From Streptomyces sp. DI166 (GTDB lineage: Bacteria; Actinomycetota; Actinomycetes; Streptomycetales; Streptomycetaceae): DNA of 64,000 nt. Below are positions 25,146-34,087 of this stretch, piece by piece. The position numbers were made by a program, and so were the translations under genes. Below the pieces are notes generated by a model, which was given only the letters and a program-made list of their open reading frames with translations, was not told the origin of the DNA and made no database searches. The stretch lies in NCBI RefSeq assembly GCF_900091315.1, contig NZ_FLSP01000035.1:1-64000 (forward strand), in the 5' to 3' direction. Position 1 is the stretch's first letter; each line of letters starts with the position of its first letter.

Positions 25146-26434
25146 CCGAGGGTCGCGAAGGCGTCGTTCATCTTCTTCGCCGCGTCTTTCGATGCCGCTT
25201 CCACCGACTTCTTGCCGCTGACGATCTCCTGGAACATCGTCGGCAGCACCAGCGAGGAGTCGATCTGCGACCAGGCGGGCGAGGCCGGGACGAACTTGGT
25301 CCCCGCGCCGAGGGTCTCGACGAACGGCTTCACGAACGGCTCCTTGGCGGCCACCTCCTGGCGCACGTCGGAGAAGGTCGGCAGGAAGCCCATCGCGTCG
25401 AACATCGACGCCTGGGTCTTCTTGGACGCCAGCCGCTGCATCAGGTCGACGGCGAGCGTGCGGTGCGAGGTGCTCTTCAGCACACCAATGTTGTTGCCAC
25501 CCGCGAACGCGGGGGCGATCCCGCCCTCCTTCACCCCGGGCAGCGGGACGACCGCGTACTTGCCCTTGACCTTGCCCGCCTCCACGGCCGCGTGGCTGAA
25601 GTCGCCGCCGATCGCCATGGCCGCCTTGCCGGAGGCGAACGCGGTCACGGTGTCGTTGCCGCCCATGCCGGCGCAGGTCTCGGCGGGACAGTTGTCGTCG
25701 CCGAAGAGCGAGGTGTAGGCCTTGATGCCCTTCTGCGCGGCGGGGCTGTCGATGGCGGAGGCGTACGAACCGCCCTTGCCGGTGGCGAGTTCGCCGCCGT
25801 GCGCCCAGACGAAGGGCATCGCGCCGTAGGTGTAGGCGCCGCCGACCGCGAGTCCGTACAGGCCGGGCTCGGCGGCCCGTATCTCCTTGGCGGCGGCGAT
25901 CAGTTCGGCCTGGGTTCTGGGCACCTCGATGTCGTGCTTCTCGAAGAGGTCGGTGCGGTAGTACAGGGCGCGCACGCCGACGAAGTACGGGGCGCCGTAG
26001 ACCTTGCCGTCCACGGTGACCGACTGCTTCGCGGTCGGGTCGGTGTCCTTGGCCTCGGACCAGGCGCCGAACTCCTCCGTGATGTCGAGCAGTCCGCCGT
26101 CCTTCACATAGCCGGCGGTGTCGGTGTTGCCGTACTCGATGAGGTCGGGGGCGCTCTTGGGGTCGTTGAAGGCGGCCTTGATGCGCTGGGCGCGGGTCTC
26201 GACGGGGATGTACTCGACGGTGACGTCGGTGTCCTCGTGGTCCTTCTCGAAGGCGGCGAGGACGGAGTCGACCACCTTCTCCTTGGGCTTGTTGCTGACC
26301 TCCTGGAAGAGCCAGACCCTGAGGGTGCCGGTCTGTTCGTCCTTGTCGGAGGCGGAGTTGTCGGACGTCTGGGGGGCGCAGGCGGTGGCGACCGTGACGG
26401 CGAGGAGCACGGCCAGTCGAGCGGGGAGCTTCAT
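25142..26434 (-). CDS. Sugar-binding lipoprotein of the hexosaminidase-linked ABC transporter
   Basis: A 430-residue family 1 extracellular solute-binding protein. The signal peptide (MKLPARLAVLLAVTVATAC) ends in a lipobox VATAC with Cys19. The mature protein has the usual two-lobed pattern (LRVWLFQE near the start, DLIEYGNTD, GVRALYYRTDLFEKHDI, AMAIGGDFSHAA). ATG 26434 is set by GGAGGA 7 bases upstream. First gene of the importer operon. Likely ligand is a chito- or other N-acetylhexosamine oligosaccharide, inferred from the GH20 gene and operator. Confidence 0.9.
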   Translation of the reverse strand: MKLPARLAVLLAVTVATACAPQTSDNSASDKDEQTGTLRVWLFQEVSNKPKEKVVDSVLAAFEKDHEDTDVTVEYIPVETRAQRIKAAFNDPKSAPDLIEYGNTDTAGYVKDGGLLDITEEFGAWSEAKDTDPTAKQSVTVDGKVYGAPYFVGVRALYYRTDLFEKHDIEVPRTQAELIAAAKEIRAAEPGLYGLAVGGAYTYGAMPFVWAHGGELATGKGGSYASAIDSPAAQKGIKAYTSLFGDDNCPAETCAGMGGNDTVTAFASGKAAMAIGGDFSHAAVEAGKVKGKYAVVPLPGVKEGGIAPAFAGGNNIGVLKSTSHRTLAVDLMQRLASKKTQASMFDAMGFLPTFSDVRQEVAAKEPFVKPFVETLGAGTKFVPASPAWSQIDSSLVLPTMFQEIVSGKKSVEAASKDAAKKMNDAFATLG

Positions 26435-26520
26435 GGAGCATTCCTCCGTGCGTTGCAGCATGTGCAATGGCTGTTCTGCTCTGCACAACGGAGGCTAGGG
26501 ACAACCCCAATGCACCCACA

Positions 26521-26536
26521 AGAGGTCTCAACCACT
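26521..26536 (-). promoter_or_regulatory. Candidate DasR-responsive element (dre) before the sugar ABC operon
   Basis: Read on the minus strand the site is AGTGGTTGAGACCTCT. It matches the known dre consensus AGTGGTCTAGACCACT at 13 of 16 positions and forms a near-perfect 7-base inverted repeat (AAGTGGT / ACCTCTT). It lies about 87 bases upstream of the binding-protein ATG, in the right place for repression relieved by glucosamine-6-phosphate. DasR control is established for chitin and GlcNAc genes in Streptomyces; its action here is inference. Confidence 0.65.
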
Positions 26537-26544
26537 TCGTGACA

Positions 26545-26594
26545 CACGAAGGCCCTCTGGGCGCACCGATGCGTGCGCCCAGAGGGCCTTCGTG
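26545..26594 (-). terminator. 22-bp-stem hairpin terminator after the DUF3039 gene
   Basis: Perfect 22-base arms (26545-26566 and 26573-26594) enclose a 6-base loop CGATGC. The arms start CACGAAGGCCCTCTGGGCGC. It lies 19 bases beyond the DUF3039 stop and insulates the sugar ABC promoter from upstream transcription. There is no long U tract, as is common in Streptomyces. Confidence 0.85.
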
Positions 26595-26613
26595 AACGTC
26601 GGACGTAAGGGGA

Positions 26614-26901
26614 TTACTTCTTGTCGCCGCCCTTGCCCTTGTCGTCGCCGCCGGAGCCCATGGACTCGTAGATCTCCTTGCACATGGGACACACGGGGTA
26701 CTTCTTCGGATCGCGGCCGGGCACCCAGACCTTGCCGCACAGCGCCACGACGGGAGTCCCGTCGAGGGCGCTCGCCATGATCTTGTCCTTCTGGACGTAG
26801 TGGGCGAAGCGCTCGTGGTCGCCGTCGCCGTGGGACACCTGCGGCGTCGGCTCTACGAGGGTCCCCGTACCAGTCCCGCGCTCGGGCTCAAGAGTGCTCA
26901 T
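26614..26901 (-). CDS. DUF3039 small zinc-ribbon-like protein
   Basis: A 95-residue actinobacterial protein. The core DUF3039 features are HYVQKDKIMASALDGTPVVA and ALCGKVWVPGRDP, followed by VCPMC, whose cysteines plus the earlier Cys could bind zinc. The C-terminus is Gly/Lys/Asp-rich. ATG 26901 (MSTLEPERG) is preferred over the upstream start at 26925. Function is unknown. It follows the yqgE gene's stop side by 30 bases, in the same orientation but transcribed after it. Confidence 0.8.
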   Translation of the reverse strand: MSTLEPERGTGTGTLVEPTPQVSHGDGDHERFAHYVQKDKIMASALDGTPVVALCGKVWVPGRDPKKYPVCPMCKEIYESMGSGGDDKGKGGDKK

Positions 26902-26930
26902 AACAACCAGAGTACTGAAGCTCACACGTC

Positions 26931-27503
26931 TCAGTTGAGCGAAGGGTCGTCCGGATACGTGGCGACCATCGCCAGCTCACTGCGCTGGCGGCGCAGGACC
27001 TCCCGCCACAGTCTCTCCGGCTCCGGCGAGGAGACGTCCCCGGGCTCCGACTCCACCACGTACCAGGCCCCCTCCACCAGCTCGTCCTCCAGCTGGCCGG
27101 GCCCCCAGCCCGCGTACCCGGCGAAGATCCGCAGCGAGCCGAGCGCGGAGGCGAGCAGTTCGGGCGGCGCCTCCAGGTCCACCAGGCCGATCGCGCCGTG
27201 CACCCGGTGCCAGCCCAGCGGTGCGCTCTCGCCGCCCGCCCCGCCCGGGATGACGGCGACCCCCAGCGCGGAGTCCAGGGAGACCGGTCCGCCCTGGAAG
27301 ACGACCCCCGGCTCACCCGTGAGATCCGCCCAGCCCTCCAGGATGTCGCCCACGTCCACCGGGGTCGGACGGTTCAGGACGACGCCGAGCGAGCCCTTCT
27401 CGTCGTGGTCGAGGAGGAGCACCACCGCACGGTCGAAGTTCGGGTCCGCCAGGGCGGGCGTGGCCACGAGCAGCCGCCCTGTGAGCGAGGACACCTCGGT
27501 CAT
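26931..27503 (-). CDS. YqgE/AlgH family protein (DUF179)
   Basis: A 190-residue protein starting MTEVSSLTGRLLVATPALAD at ATG 27503 (27512 is possible). Family marks are FDRAVVLLLDHDEKGSLGVV, LNRPTPV, FQGGPV and IFAGYAGWGPGQLEDEL. The family is widespread and structurally known, but its molecular role is not settled. It is divergent from murA across 251 bases, which must contain both promoters. Confidence 0.88.
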   Translation of the reverse strand: MTEVSSLTGRLLVATPALADPNFDRAVVLLLDHDEKGSLGVVLNRPTPVDVGDILEGWADLTGEPGVVFQGGPVSLDSALGVAVIPGGAGGESAPLGWHRVHGAIGLVDLEAPPELLASALGSLRIFAGYAGWGPGQLEDELVEGAWYVVESEPGDVSSPEPERLWREVLRRQRSELAMVATYPDDPSLN

Positions 27504-27754
27504 GGCAGACATGATCCCGCATCTTGCCCCGGTGTGGGGAGGCAATCCGGTTAAGGGAGTGAACGCAGCTCAGCGCCGCACGGCACGCCCCCGGCGCACT
27601 CCCCTCACGGTGACTGGTCGTACCCGGTGAGGAACGGTTCGTGTTGTGACACAGCTATGACGTTTCTGGGCCGTCCTTGGGCTTACTGAAGGGGGGTGCG
27701 CGGCGATTACCCTGTTTCCTCGGCCCCTGCCCCACTCATCGGAACGCGAGATAC

Positions 27755-29095
27755 ATGACCGTCAACGACGATGTCCTGCTTGTCCACGGCGGAACCCCGC
27801 TGGAGGGCGAGATCCGTGTCCGCGGTGCGAAGAACCTCGTACCGAAGGCCATGGTCGCCGCACTGCTGGGCAGTGAGCCAAGCCGGCTGCGCAATGTTCC
27901 GGACATCCGTGACGTCCGGGTCGTGCGCGGGCTGCTCCAACTGCACGGAGTGACGGTCCGTCCGGGCGACGAGCCCGGCGAGCTGGTGATGGACCCCTCG
28001 CACGTGGAAAGCGCGAACGTCGCTGACATCGATGCCCACGCGGGATCCAGCCGTATCCCGATCCTGCTGTGCGGTCCGCTGCTGCACCGGCTCGGGCACG
28101 CGTTCATCCCGGGCCTCGGCGGCTGCGACATCGGCGGCCGGCCCATCGACTTCCACTTCGAGGTGCTGCGGCAGTTCGGCGCGACCATCGAGAAGCGCGC
28201 GGACGGCCAGTACCTGGAGGCCCCGCAGCGGCTGCGCGGCACGAAGATCCGGCTGCCCTACCCCTCGGTCGGCGCGACCGAGCAGGTGCTGCTGACCGCC
28301 GTCCTGGCGGAGGGCGTCACCGAGCTGTCCAACGCCGCGGTGGAGCCGGAGATCGAGGACCTGATCTGCGTGCTCCAGAAGATGGGCGCCATCATCGCGA
28401 TGGACACCGACCGCACGATCCGGGTCACCGGTGTCGACAAGCTCGGCGGCTACACCCACCGTGCCCTCCCCGACCGCCTGGAGGCCGCCTCCTGGGCGTC
28501 CGCGGCGCTCGCCACCGAGGGCAACATCTACGTCCGCGGCGCCCAGCAGCGCTCGATGATGACGTTCCTGAACACCTACCGGAAGGTGGGCGGTGCCTTC
28601 GAGATCGACGACGAGGGCATCCGGTTCTGGCACCCCGGCGGCCAGTTGAAGTCCATCGCGCTGGAGACGGACGTGCACCCCGGCTTCCAGACCGACTGGC
28701 AGCAGCCGCTGGTGGTGGCGCTGACCCAGGCGACGGGCCTGTCCATCATCCACGAGACGGTCTACGAGTCCCGGCTCGGCTTCACCTCCGCGCTGAACCA
28801 GATGGGCGCCCACATCCAGCTCTACCGCGAGTGCCTGGGCGGCTCCGACTGCCGCTTCGGCCAGCGCAACTTCCTGCACTCCGCGGTGGTCTCGGGCCCC
28901 ACCAAGCTCCAGGGCGCCGACCTCGTCATCCCCGATCTGCGCGGCGGCTTCTCCTACCTGATCGCGGCGCTGGCGGCCCAGGGCACCTCCCGCGTCCACG
29001 GCATCGACCTCATCAACCGCGGCTACGAGAACTTCATGGAGAAGCTCGTGGAACTGGGCGCGAAGGTCGAACTCCCGGGCAAGGCGCTGGGATAA
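27755..29095 (+). CDS. murA: UDP-N-acetylglucosamine 1-carboxyvinyltransferase
   Basis: A 446-residue MurA that transfers enolpyruvate from PEP to UDP-GlcNAc, the first committed step of peptidoglycan synthesis. The substrate Lys-Asn pair is in RGAKNLVPKA (Lys26-Asn27) and the catalytic loop GLGGCDIGGRP supplies Cys124, the residue attacked by fosfomycin; it is Cys, not the Asp found in resistant MurAs. The EPSP-synthase fold is complete to the C-terminus (GYENFMEKLVELGAKV). ATG 27755 gives the normal N-terminus; the open frame upstream is not homologous. A strong hairpin follows the stop. Confidence 0.95.
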   Translation: MTVNDDVLLVHGGTPLEGEIRVRGAKNLVPKAMVAALLGSEPSRLRNVPDIRDVRVVRGLLQLHGVTVRPGDEPGELVMDPSHVESANVADIDAHAGSSRIPILLCGPLLHRLGHAFIPGLGGCDIGGRPIDFHFEVLRQFGATIEKRADGQYLEAPQRLRGTKIRLPYPSVGATEQVLLTAVLAEGVTELSNAAVEPEIEDLICVLQKMGAIIAMDTDRTIRVTGVDKLGGYTHRALPDRLEAASWASAALATEGNIYVRGAQQRSMMTFLNTYRKVGGAFEIDDEGIRFWHPGGQLKSIALETDVHPGFQTDWQQPLVVALTQATGLSIIHETVYESRLGFTSALNQMGAHIQLYRECLGGSDCRFGQRNFLHSAVVSGPTKLQGADLVIPDLRGGFSYLIAALAAQGTSRVHGIDLINRGYENFMEKLVELGAKVELPGKALG

Positions 29096-29116
29096 CAGCC
29101 CGTCAAAAAAACGCCG

Positions 29117-29152
29117 ATGGGGCGGTCACCCGAACTCGGGTGACCGCCCCAT
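29117..29152. terminator. Bidirectional terminator between murA and hup
   Basis: Perfect 17-base arms ATGGGGCGGTCACCCGA and its complement flank a 2-base loop AC. A run of seven A's lies on the left (29105-29111), giving a U tract for leftward hup transcription, and ACGCGTTT lies on the right for murA. Confidence 0.88.
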
Positions 29153-29165
29153 ACGCGTTTGGCTC

Positions 29166-29260
29166 AACCCCCTGAGGGGCGCGGGCCGTATCGATCTGCG
29201 GCTCCGCCGCGTGGACGCGACCAGCCACAAGGGGCCCGCGGACAGCGACGGCGTCCCGCC
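29166..29260. repeat. Dispersed Streptomyces intergenic repeat
   Basis: The stretch with CCCCCTGAGGGGCGCGGGCC, GTATCGATCTGCGGCTCCGC and GCGACCAGCCACAAG resembles a repeat family that I recall between genes in many Streptomyces genomes. It includes the palindromes CCCCTGAGGGG and GCGGCTCCGCCGC. It lies between murA and hup and encodes nothing recognisable. Confidence 0.55.
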
Positions 29261-29298
29261 CCTACGGCGAGCAGTTCCCGGCGCTCAGAGCGGAGCGC

Positions 29299-29580
29299 TT
29301 ACTTACCCTTGGCGGCTTCCTTGAGCTTGCTGCCCGCGGAGACCTTCACGCTGTAGCCGGCCGGGATCTGGATCGGGTCGCCGGTCTGCGGGTTGCGCGC
29401 GGTGCGAGCGGCACGGTGGGTGCGCTCGAAGGTCAGGAAGCCAGGGATGGTGACCTTCTCGTCGCCCTTGGCGACGATCTCGCCGACGGTCTCGGCGAAC
29501 GCGGCCAGCACGGCGTCGGCGTCCTTGCGGGTCACCTCGGCGCGGTCGGCCAGCGCGGCCACCAGCTCACTGCGGTTCAT
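29299..29580 (-). CDS. hup: HU family nucleoid protein (HupA-type)
   Basis: A 93-residue HU protein: MNRSELVAALADRAEVTRKD (helical dimer core), GDEKVTIPGFLTFERTHRAA, and the DNA-binding arm with RNPQTGDPIQIPA. Length is that of the short vegetative HU, not the Lys-rich HupS type. ATG 29580 has GGGAG 7 bases upstream. It bends and compacts DNA as a homodimer. It sits between murA and malic enzyme as I remember for S. coelicolor SCO2950. Confidence 0.93.
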   Translation of the reverse strand: MNRSELVAALADRAEVTRKDADAVLAAFAETVGEIVAKGDEKVTIPGFLTFERTHRAARTARNPQTGDPIQIPAGYSVKVSAGSKLKEAAKGK

Positions 29581-29806
29581 GTTGTTACTCCCGTGTTCTT
29601 CTTGCCATTGAGGCGTGCCACGCGGCGGAGCCGCATATCGGGCACAGCGAAAGTCGATGCTGCCAGGGTCCTCGGACAGTCCCCGGACCCGGGTCCGGTC
29701 CGCCAGACGCTCGCGCCCAGAGACGCATCCTGCCCCTACCTGCGGCGGGAAAGCCAATCCGGCACCCGTCCGAGCCGTGAGAACACCCTTGGGGGTCACA
29801 CGAAGG

Positions 29807-29853
29807 GCGGGCCCGAGCCTGGCCGTCACGATAAACGGCTCTCCCGGGCCCGC
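29807..29853 (-). terminator. Possible terminator after malic enzyme, in the 325-bp hup-upstream region
   Basis: GCGGGCCCG at 29807-29815 pairs with CGGGCCCGC at 29845-29853 around a 29-base interior that can pair further (GCC/GGC). It lies 53 bases beyond the malic enzyme stop. The rest of 29581-29905 holds the hup leader and presumed promoter; I see no gene there. Confidence 0.45.
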
Positions 29854-29905
29854 GGTTCCACGACGCGCCGCGACAAGGGCTTGCCGTGGCGATCGTCACG
29901 TCCGG

Positions 29906-31339
29906 TCAGACGCCCGAGTTGTGGTGCGCGGCCGCTCCGGCGGCCTTCGCGGCGTCCCGCACCGCGCCGGCCACCGCGCCCGCGACCTTGTCGTTGAAGA
30001 CGCTCGGGATGATGTAGTTGGGGTTCAGCTCGTCCTCGGTCACCACATCCGCCAGCGCCTTCGCGGCCGCGAGCATCATGTCGGTGTTGACGGTGCGGGA
30101 CTGCGCGTCCAGCAGACCGCGGAACACACCCGGGAACACCAGCACGTTGTTGATCTGGTTGGGGAAGTCCGAGCGCCCGGTGGCCACAACGGCCGCCGTC
30201 TGACGGGCGATTGCCGGGTCGACCTCGGGGTCCGGATTCGCGAGCGCGAACACGATCGCGCCCTCCGCCATGCCGGCCACGTCGGTGCCGTCGAGGACGT
30301 TCGGGGCGGAGACGCCGATGAAGACGTCGGCGCCGCGCACGGCCTCCTTCAGAGTGCCCGTCAGGTTCTCGGGGTTGGTGTTGTCGGCGATCCAGCGCAG
30401 CGCCGAGTCGGGGGCGGCGTCCACCAGGTCGGCGCGTCCGGCGTGCACCACGCCGTGGATGTCGGCGACGACGGCGTTCTTCACGCCCGCCGCGAGCAGC
30501 AGCTTCAGGATGGCCGTACCGGCCGCTCCGGCGCCGGACATGACGACCCGGATGCCGTCGATGGGCTTGCCGGTCACGCGCAGCGCGTTGGTGAGCGCGG
30601 CGAGCACGACGATGGCGGTGCCGTGCTGGTCGTCGTGGAAGACGGGGATGTCCAGGGCCTCGCGCAGCCGGGCCTCGATCTCGAAGCAGCGGGGGGCGGA
30701 GATGTCCTCCAGGTTGATGCCCGCGAAGCCGGGGGCGATGGCCTTGACGATCTCGACGATCGCGTCGGTGTCCTGGGTGTCCAGGCAGATCGGCCAGGCG
30801 TCGATACCGGCGAACCGCTTGAACAGGGCCGCCTTGCCCTCCATGACCGGCAGCGCGGCCTTGGGGCCGATGTTGCCGAGGCCGAGGACCGCTGAGCCGT
30901 CGGTGACGACCGCGACGGAGTTGCGCTTGATGGTCAGCCGGCGGGCGTCCTCGGGGTTCTCGGCGATGGCCATGCAGACCCGGGCGACACCCGGCGTGTA
31001 GACCATGGAGAGGTCGTCACGGTTGCGGATGGGATGCTTCGACGCCATCTCGATCTTGCCGCCGAGGTGCATCAGGAACGTACGGTCGGAGACCTTGCCG
31101 AGGGTGACGCCCTCGATGGTGCGCAGCTTGGCCACGATCTCGTCGGCGTGCGCGGTGGAGCTGGCCGCGATGGTGACGTCGATACGGAGCTTCTCGTGTC
31201 CGGACGCGGTGACGTCGAGGCCGGTGACCGAGCCTCCGGAGGACTCCACGGCGGTGGTGAGCTGCGAGACGGCGGTTCCGCTCGCGGGCACCTCCAGCCG
31301 GATGGTCATCGAGTAGGAGACGCTGGGCGCCGTTGCCAT
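29906..31339 (-). CDS. NAD(P)-dependent malic enzyme with N-terminal ACT domain
   Basis: A 477-residue enzyme oxidatively decarboxylating malate to pyruvate. Residues about 8-85 form an ACT-like regulatory domain (MTIRLEVPASGTAVSQLTTA), then the malic core: SMVYTPGVARVC, KGKAALFKRFAGIDAWPICL-like segment, NLEDISAPRCFEIE, the metal site HDDQHGTAIV and the Rossmann motif SGAGAAGTAI. It lacks a phosphotransacetylase tail, so it is the short bacterial type. ATG 31339 has GAGGAAG upstream. By synteny it resembles the NAD-specific enzyme SCO2951; cofactor choice is not proven by sequence. Confidence 0.93.
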   Translation of the reverse strand: MATAPSVSYSMTIRLEVPASGTAVSQLTTAVESSGGSVTGLDVTASGHEKLRIDVTIAASSTAHADEIVAKLRTIEGVTLGKVSDRTFLMHLGGKIEMASKHPIRNRDDLSMVYTPGVARVCMAIAENPEDARRLTIKRNSVAVVTDGSAVLGLGNIGPKAALPVMEGKAALFKRFAGIDAWPICLDTQDTDAIVEIVKAIAPGFAGINLEDISAPRCFEIEARLREALDIPVFHDDQHGTAIVVLAALTNALRVTGKPIDGIRVVMSGAGAAGTAILKLLLAAGVKNAVVADIHGVVHAGRADLVDAAPDSALRWIADNTNPENLTGTLKEAVRGADVFIGVSAPNVLDGTDVAGMAEGAIVFALANPDPEVDPAIARQTAAVVATGRSDFPNQINNVLVFPGVFRGLLDAQSRTVNTDMMLAAAKALADVVTEDELNPNYIIPSVFNDKVAGAVAGAVRDAAKAAGAAAHHNSGV

Positions 31340-31524
31340 GGCGGACTTCCTCTGCTTTCACCGTGTCGCGAAATTGTGCCGTCCGATCGTCGCACCTACC
31401 GCCGAGTACGCGGTAGCCGCCCCGGATTGCGGACTTTTTGTTCACCGGGGCCGCACCGAAGCGTGCGACTTCGGAAAACATCTTCCACGATACGAGAAAT
31501 GATCGGCCAGTGATGAGCCACCAA

Positions 31525-31559
31525 AAGAGGCCCACGTCACATCGTGACGTGGGCCTCTT
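31525..31559 (-). terminator. 16-bp-stem terminator after the HelD-like gene
   Basis: AAGAGGCCCACGTCAC and its exact complement flank a 3-base loop; on the minus strand the stem runs into TTTTGG. It ends leftward transcription from the helicase gene. The wider 31340-31706 region (367 bases) otherwise holds the malic enzyme promoter and no gene that I can support. Confidence 0.85.
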
Positions 31560-31706
31560 CAGAGGTTGAGTGACACCGACCCGCCATGCTCGCCTCGCGG
31601 CAAGTGGTCGCTCGAAGCGACGAAGGTTGGGCCCGGGGGCTTGGATCGGGCCGGTGTCACAGCAAGGCTAACAAACGCTTCCCCGGGGCCATTCCCGAAC
31701 CGGCGA

Positions 31707-34004
31707 TCAGTCCCGCAGAAGATCCGGCACGCCGTCCGCGTCCGGCTCGTCCCGCTCGCCGGAGACCACGGTCAGCTGCTGGGTGGCCCGGGTCAGGGCG
31801 ACGTAGAGGACACGCAGGCCGGCCGGGGACTCGTCGGCGATCTCCGCGGGCGAGACGACCACGGTGGCGTCGTACTCCAGGCCCTTGGCCTCCAGGGAGC
31901 CGAGGGCCACGGCCCGGTCGCCGAGCCCGGCGAGCCAGCGGGCGGCCTCCTCGCGGCGCTGCATGGCGACGACCACGCCCACCGTTCCGTCGACCTGCTC
32001 CAGCAGCCGCGCGGTCTCCTCCCGCACGGTCGTGCCGAGCGACTCCCCCACGACGCTGAAGCGCGGCCTGAGTCCGGTGGAGCGGACCGCCCTGGGGGAC
32101 GTGGAGCCGGGCATGGCCAGCGCCAGCACCTTCGCGGCCAGCTCGGCGATCTCCGCCGGGTTGCGGTAGTTCACGGTGAGCTCGAAGCGGCGGCGCGGGC
32201 GGGTGCCGAGGGCCTCGTCGCGGGCCTCGGCCGCCTCGTCGGGGTCGGACCAGGAGGACTGGGCCGGGTCGCCCACCACCGTCCAGGTGGCGTGCCGGCC
32301 GCGGCGGCCGACCATGCGCCACTGCATCGGGGTGAGGTCCTGGGCCTCGTCGACGATGACGTGGGCGTACTCGACGCGTTCCTGGGCGAGCCGCTCGGCG
32401 CGCTCGCGCTGGCTCTCCTCGCGCACCGGCATCAGCTCCTCCAGGCCGGTGAGCTGGTCCAGCGGGTCCAGTTCGCGCTTCTTCCGCGGCCGGACCGGGG
32501 TGCCGAGGATCGCCTGGAGTTCGTCGAGCGCGGCGATGTCGTGCACCGAGTAGCCGTCGCGGCGCAGCGAGCGGGCGACCCGGCGGACCTCGCCGGGGTT
32601 GAGCACGCGCCGTGCCCAGCGGCCCAGGCGCCTCTCGTCGGCCATCGCCGCGAGCACGCCCTTCGGGGTCAGCTCCGGCCACCAGGCGTCGAGGAACTCG
32701 ATGAAGGAGTCCTCGCCGGTGATGTCCTCGTCGAAGGAGGAGCGCAGCTCGGCGGCGAGTTCGGGGTCGGTGTGCCGGGCCGCGGCGCCGGACCGGTCCC
32801 ACAGGGCGTCCAGGAGGAGCTTGCGGGCGCGCGGGCGCAGCAGGTTGACCGGTGCGGTGCCGCCGAGGGCGGTGCGGCGGATGGAGGCCAGTTCGTCGGC
32901 CTCCAGCTCCAGTCTTCGGCCGAAGGCGACCACCCGGAGCCGGTTCGGAGAATCGTTCAGCTCCAGCGCTCCGCGGGCGGCCTTCCGGAGCACCTTGAGC
33001 ATCCGGTACGAGCCCTTGGCGCGGGCGGTGGCCGGGGAGTCGTAGAGCGTGGCCTCGGCGCCGTCGACCAGGGAGCCGAGCGCCCGGATGGCGACCTGGC
33101 CCTCCTCGCCGAGCGAGGGCAGCACGCCCTCGGTGTACGCCACCAGCAGCGGGGTCGGGGAGACGATCAGGATGCCGCCCGCGTAGCGGCGCCGGTCCTG
33201 GTAGAGCAGGTAGGCGGCGCGGTGCAGGGCGACGGCGGTCTTGCCGGTGCCGGGGCCGCCCTCGACGTGGGTGACGGAGGCGGCGGGGGCGCGGATGACC
33301 AGGTCCTGCTCGGCCTGGATGGAGGCGACGATGTCCCGCATGGAGTGGGTGCGGGCCCGTCCGAGGGCCGCCATCAGGGCGCCGTCGCCGATCACGGGCA
33401 GTTCGTCGCCGTCGAGGTACGCCTTCAGCTCGGGGCGCATCAGGTCGTCCTCGACGCCGAGCACCCGGCGCCCCTTGGAGCGGATGACCCGGCGCCGCAC
33501 GACCCGGCCGGGGTCGACCGGGGTGGAGCGGTAGAAGGGCGCGGCGGCCGGCGCCCGCCAGTCGATGACCAGGGGGGAGTAGTCCTCGTCCAGGACGCCG
33601 ATGCGGCCGATGTGCAGGGTCTCGGCGATGTCGGCGGTGTTGTCGGGGCGGATCACGCCCTCGGCGGGCTCGACGGCGGTGTAGGCGCCGTCCGGGCCCT
33701 TCTTGCCGTCCTTGCCGAGCAGCAGGTCGATCCGGCCGAAGAGGAAGTCCTCGTACTCGTTGTTCAGCCGGTTGAGGTGGACGCCCGCCCGGAAGACCTG
33801 CGCGTCCCGCTCGGCGAGGGCGCCGGGCGTGCCGACCTGGCCGCGCCTGGCCGCGTCGCGCATGAGGAACTCCGCCTCGTGGATCTTCTCGTCGAGGCGC
33901 CGGTACACCCGGTCCAGGTGTGCCTGTTCGATGCCGATCTCACGGTCCCGGACCGAGTCCGGGACCGCGCCGACCGCGGTTTCCTGTTGAGCCTGAGCGG
34001 CCAC
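31707..34004 (-). CDS. HelD-like UvrD/Rep-family helicase (RNA polymerase-associated ATPase)
   Basis: A 765-residue SF1 ATPase of the HelD group. The long N-terminal coiled-coil arm (IEQAHLDRVYRRLDEKIHEA, about 25-110) is characteristic of HelD, which inserts into RNA polymerase channels and frees stalled enzyme. Walker A is GGPGTGKT (249-256), motif II VIVDEAQDLTP, motif III VVGDPAQSSW and motif VI LYVALTRATQQL. It lacks UvrD-type nuclease features. Related HelR proteins give rifamycin tolerance, but I see no rifamycin-associated promoter element in the 83 bases upstream, so a housekeeping role is likelier. Confidence 0.88.
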   Translation of the reverse strand: MAAQAQQETAVGAVPDSVRDREIGIEQAHLDRVYRRLDEKIHEAEFLMRDAARRGQVGTPGALAERDAQVFRAGVHLNRLNNEYEDFLFGRIDLLLGKDGKKGPDGAYTAVEPAEGVIRPDNTADIAETLHIGRIGVLDEDYSPLVIDWRAPAAAPFYRSTPVDPGRVVRRRVIRSKGRRVLGVEDDLMRPELKAYLDGDELPVIGDGALMAALGRARTHSMRDIVASIQAEQDLVIRAPAASVTHVEGGPGTGKTAVALHRAAYLLYQDRRRYAGGILIVSPTPLLVAYTEGVLPSLGEEGQVAIRALGSLVDGAEATLYDSPATARAKGSYRMLKVLRKAARGALELNDSPNRLRVVAFGRRLELEADELASIRRTALGGTAPVNLLRPRARKLLLDALWDRSGAAARHTDPELAAELRSSFDEDITGEDSFIEFLDAWWPELTPKGVLAAMADERRLGRWARRVLNPGEVRRVARSLRRDGYSVHDIAALDELQAILGTPVRPRKKRELDPLDQLTGLEELMPVREESQRERAERLAQERVEYAHVIVDEAQDLTPMQWRMVGRRGRHATWTVVGDPAQSSWSDPDEAAEARDEALGTRPRRRFELTVNYRNPAEIAELAAKVLALAMPGSTSPRAVRSTGLRPRFSVVGESLGTTVREETARLLEQVDGTVGVVVAMQRREEAARWLAGLGDRAVALGSLEAKGLEYDATVVVSPAEIADESPAGLRVLYVALTRATQQLTVVSGERDEPDADGVPDLLRD

Positions 34005-34087
34005 CGGGCCCCCTTCTGACGTGCTGGGCAGCCGTCAACCGTACGCGAAGGGGACCCCTGGAGGCTATGCGTCGGCCGGGCGTGGCC

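Noticed and set aside
34005..34087. Rifamycin-associated element before the HelD-like gene
   Set aside because: No sequence resembling that conserved promoter element is visible, so the HelR drug-resistance label was not given.
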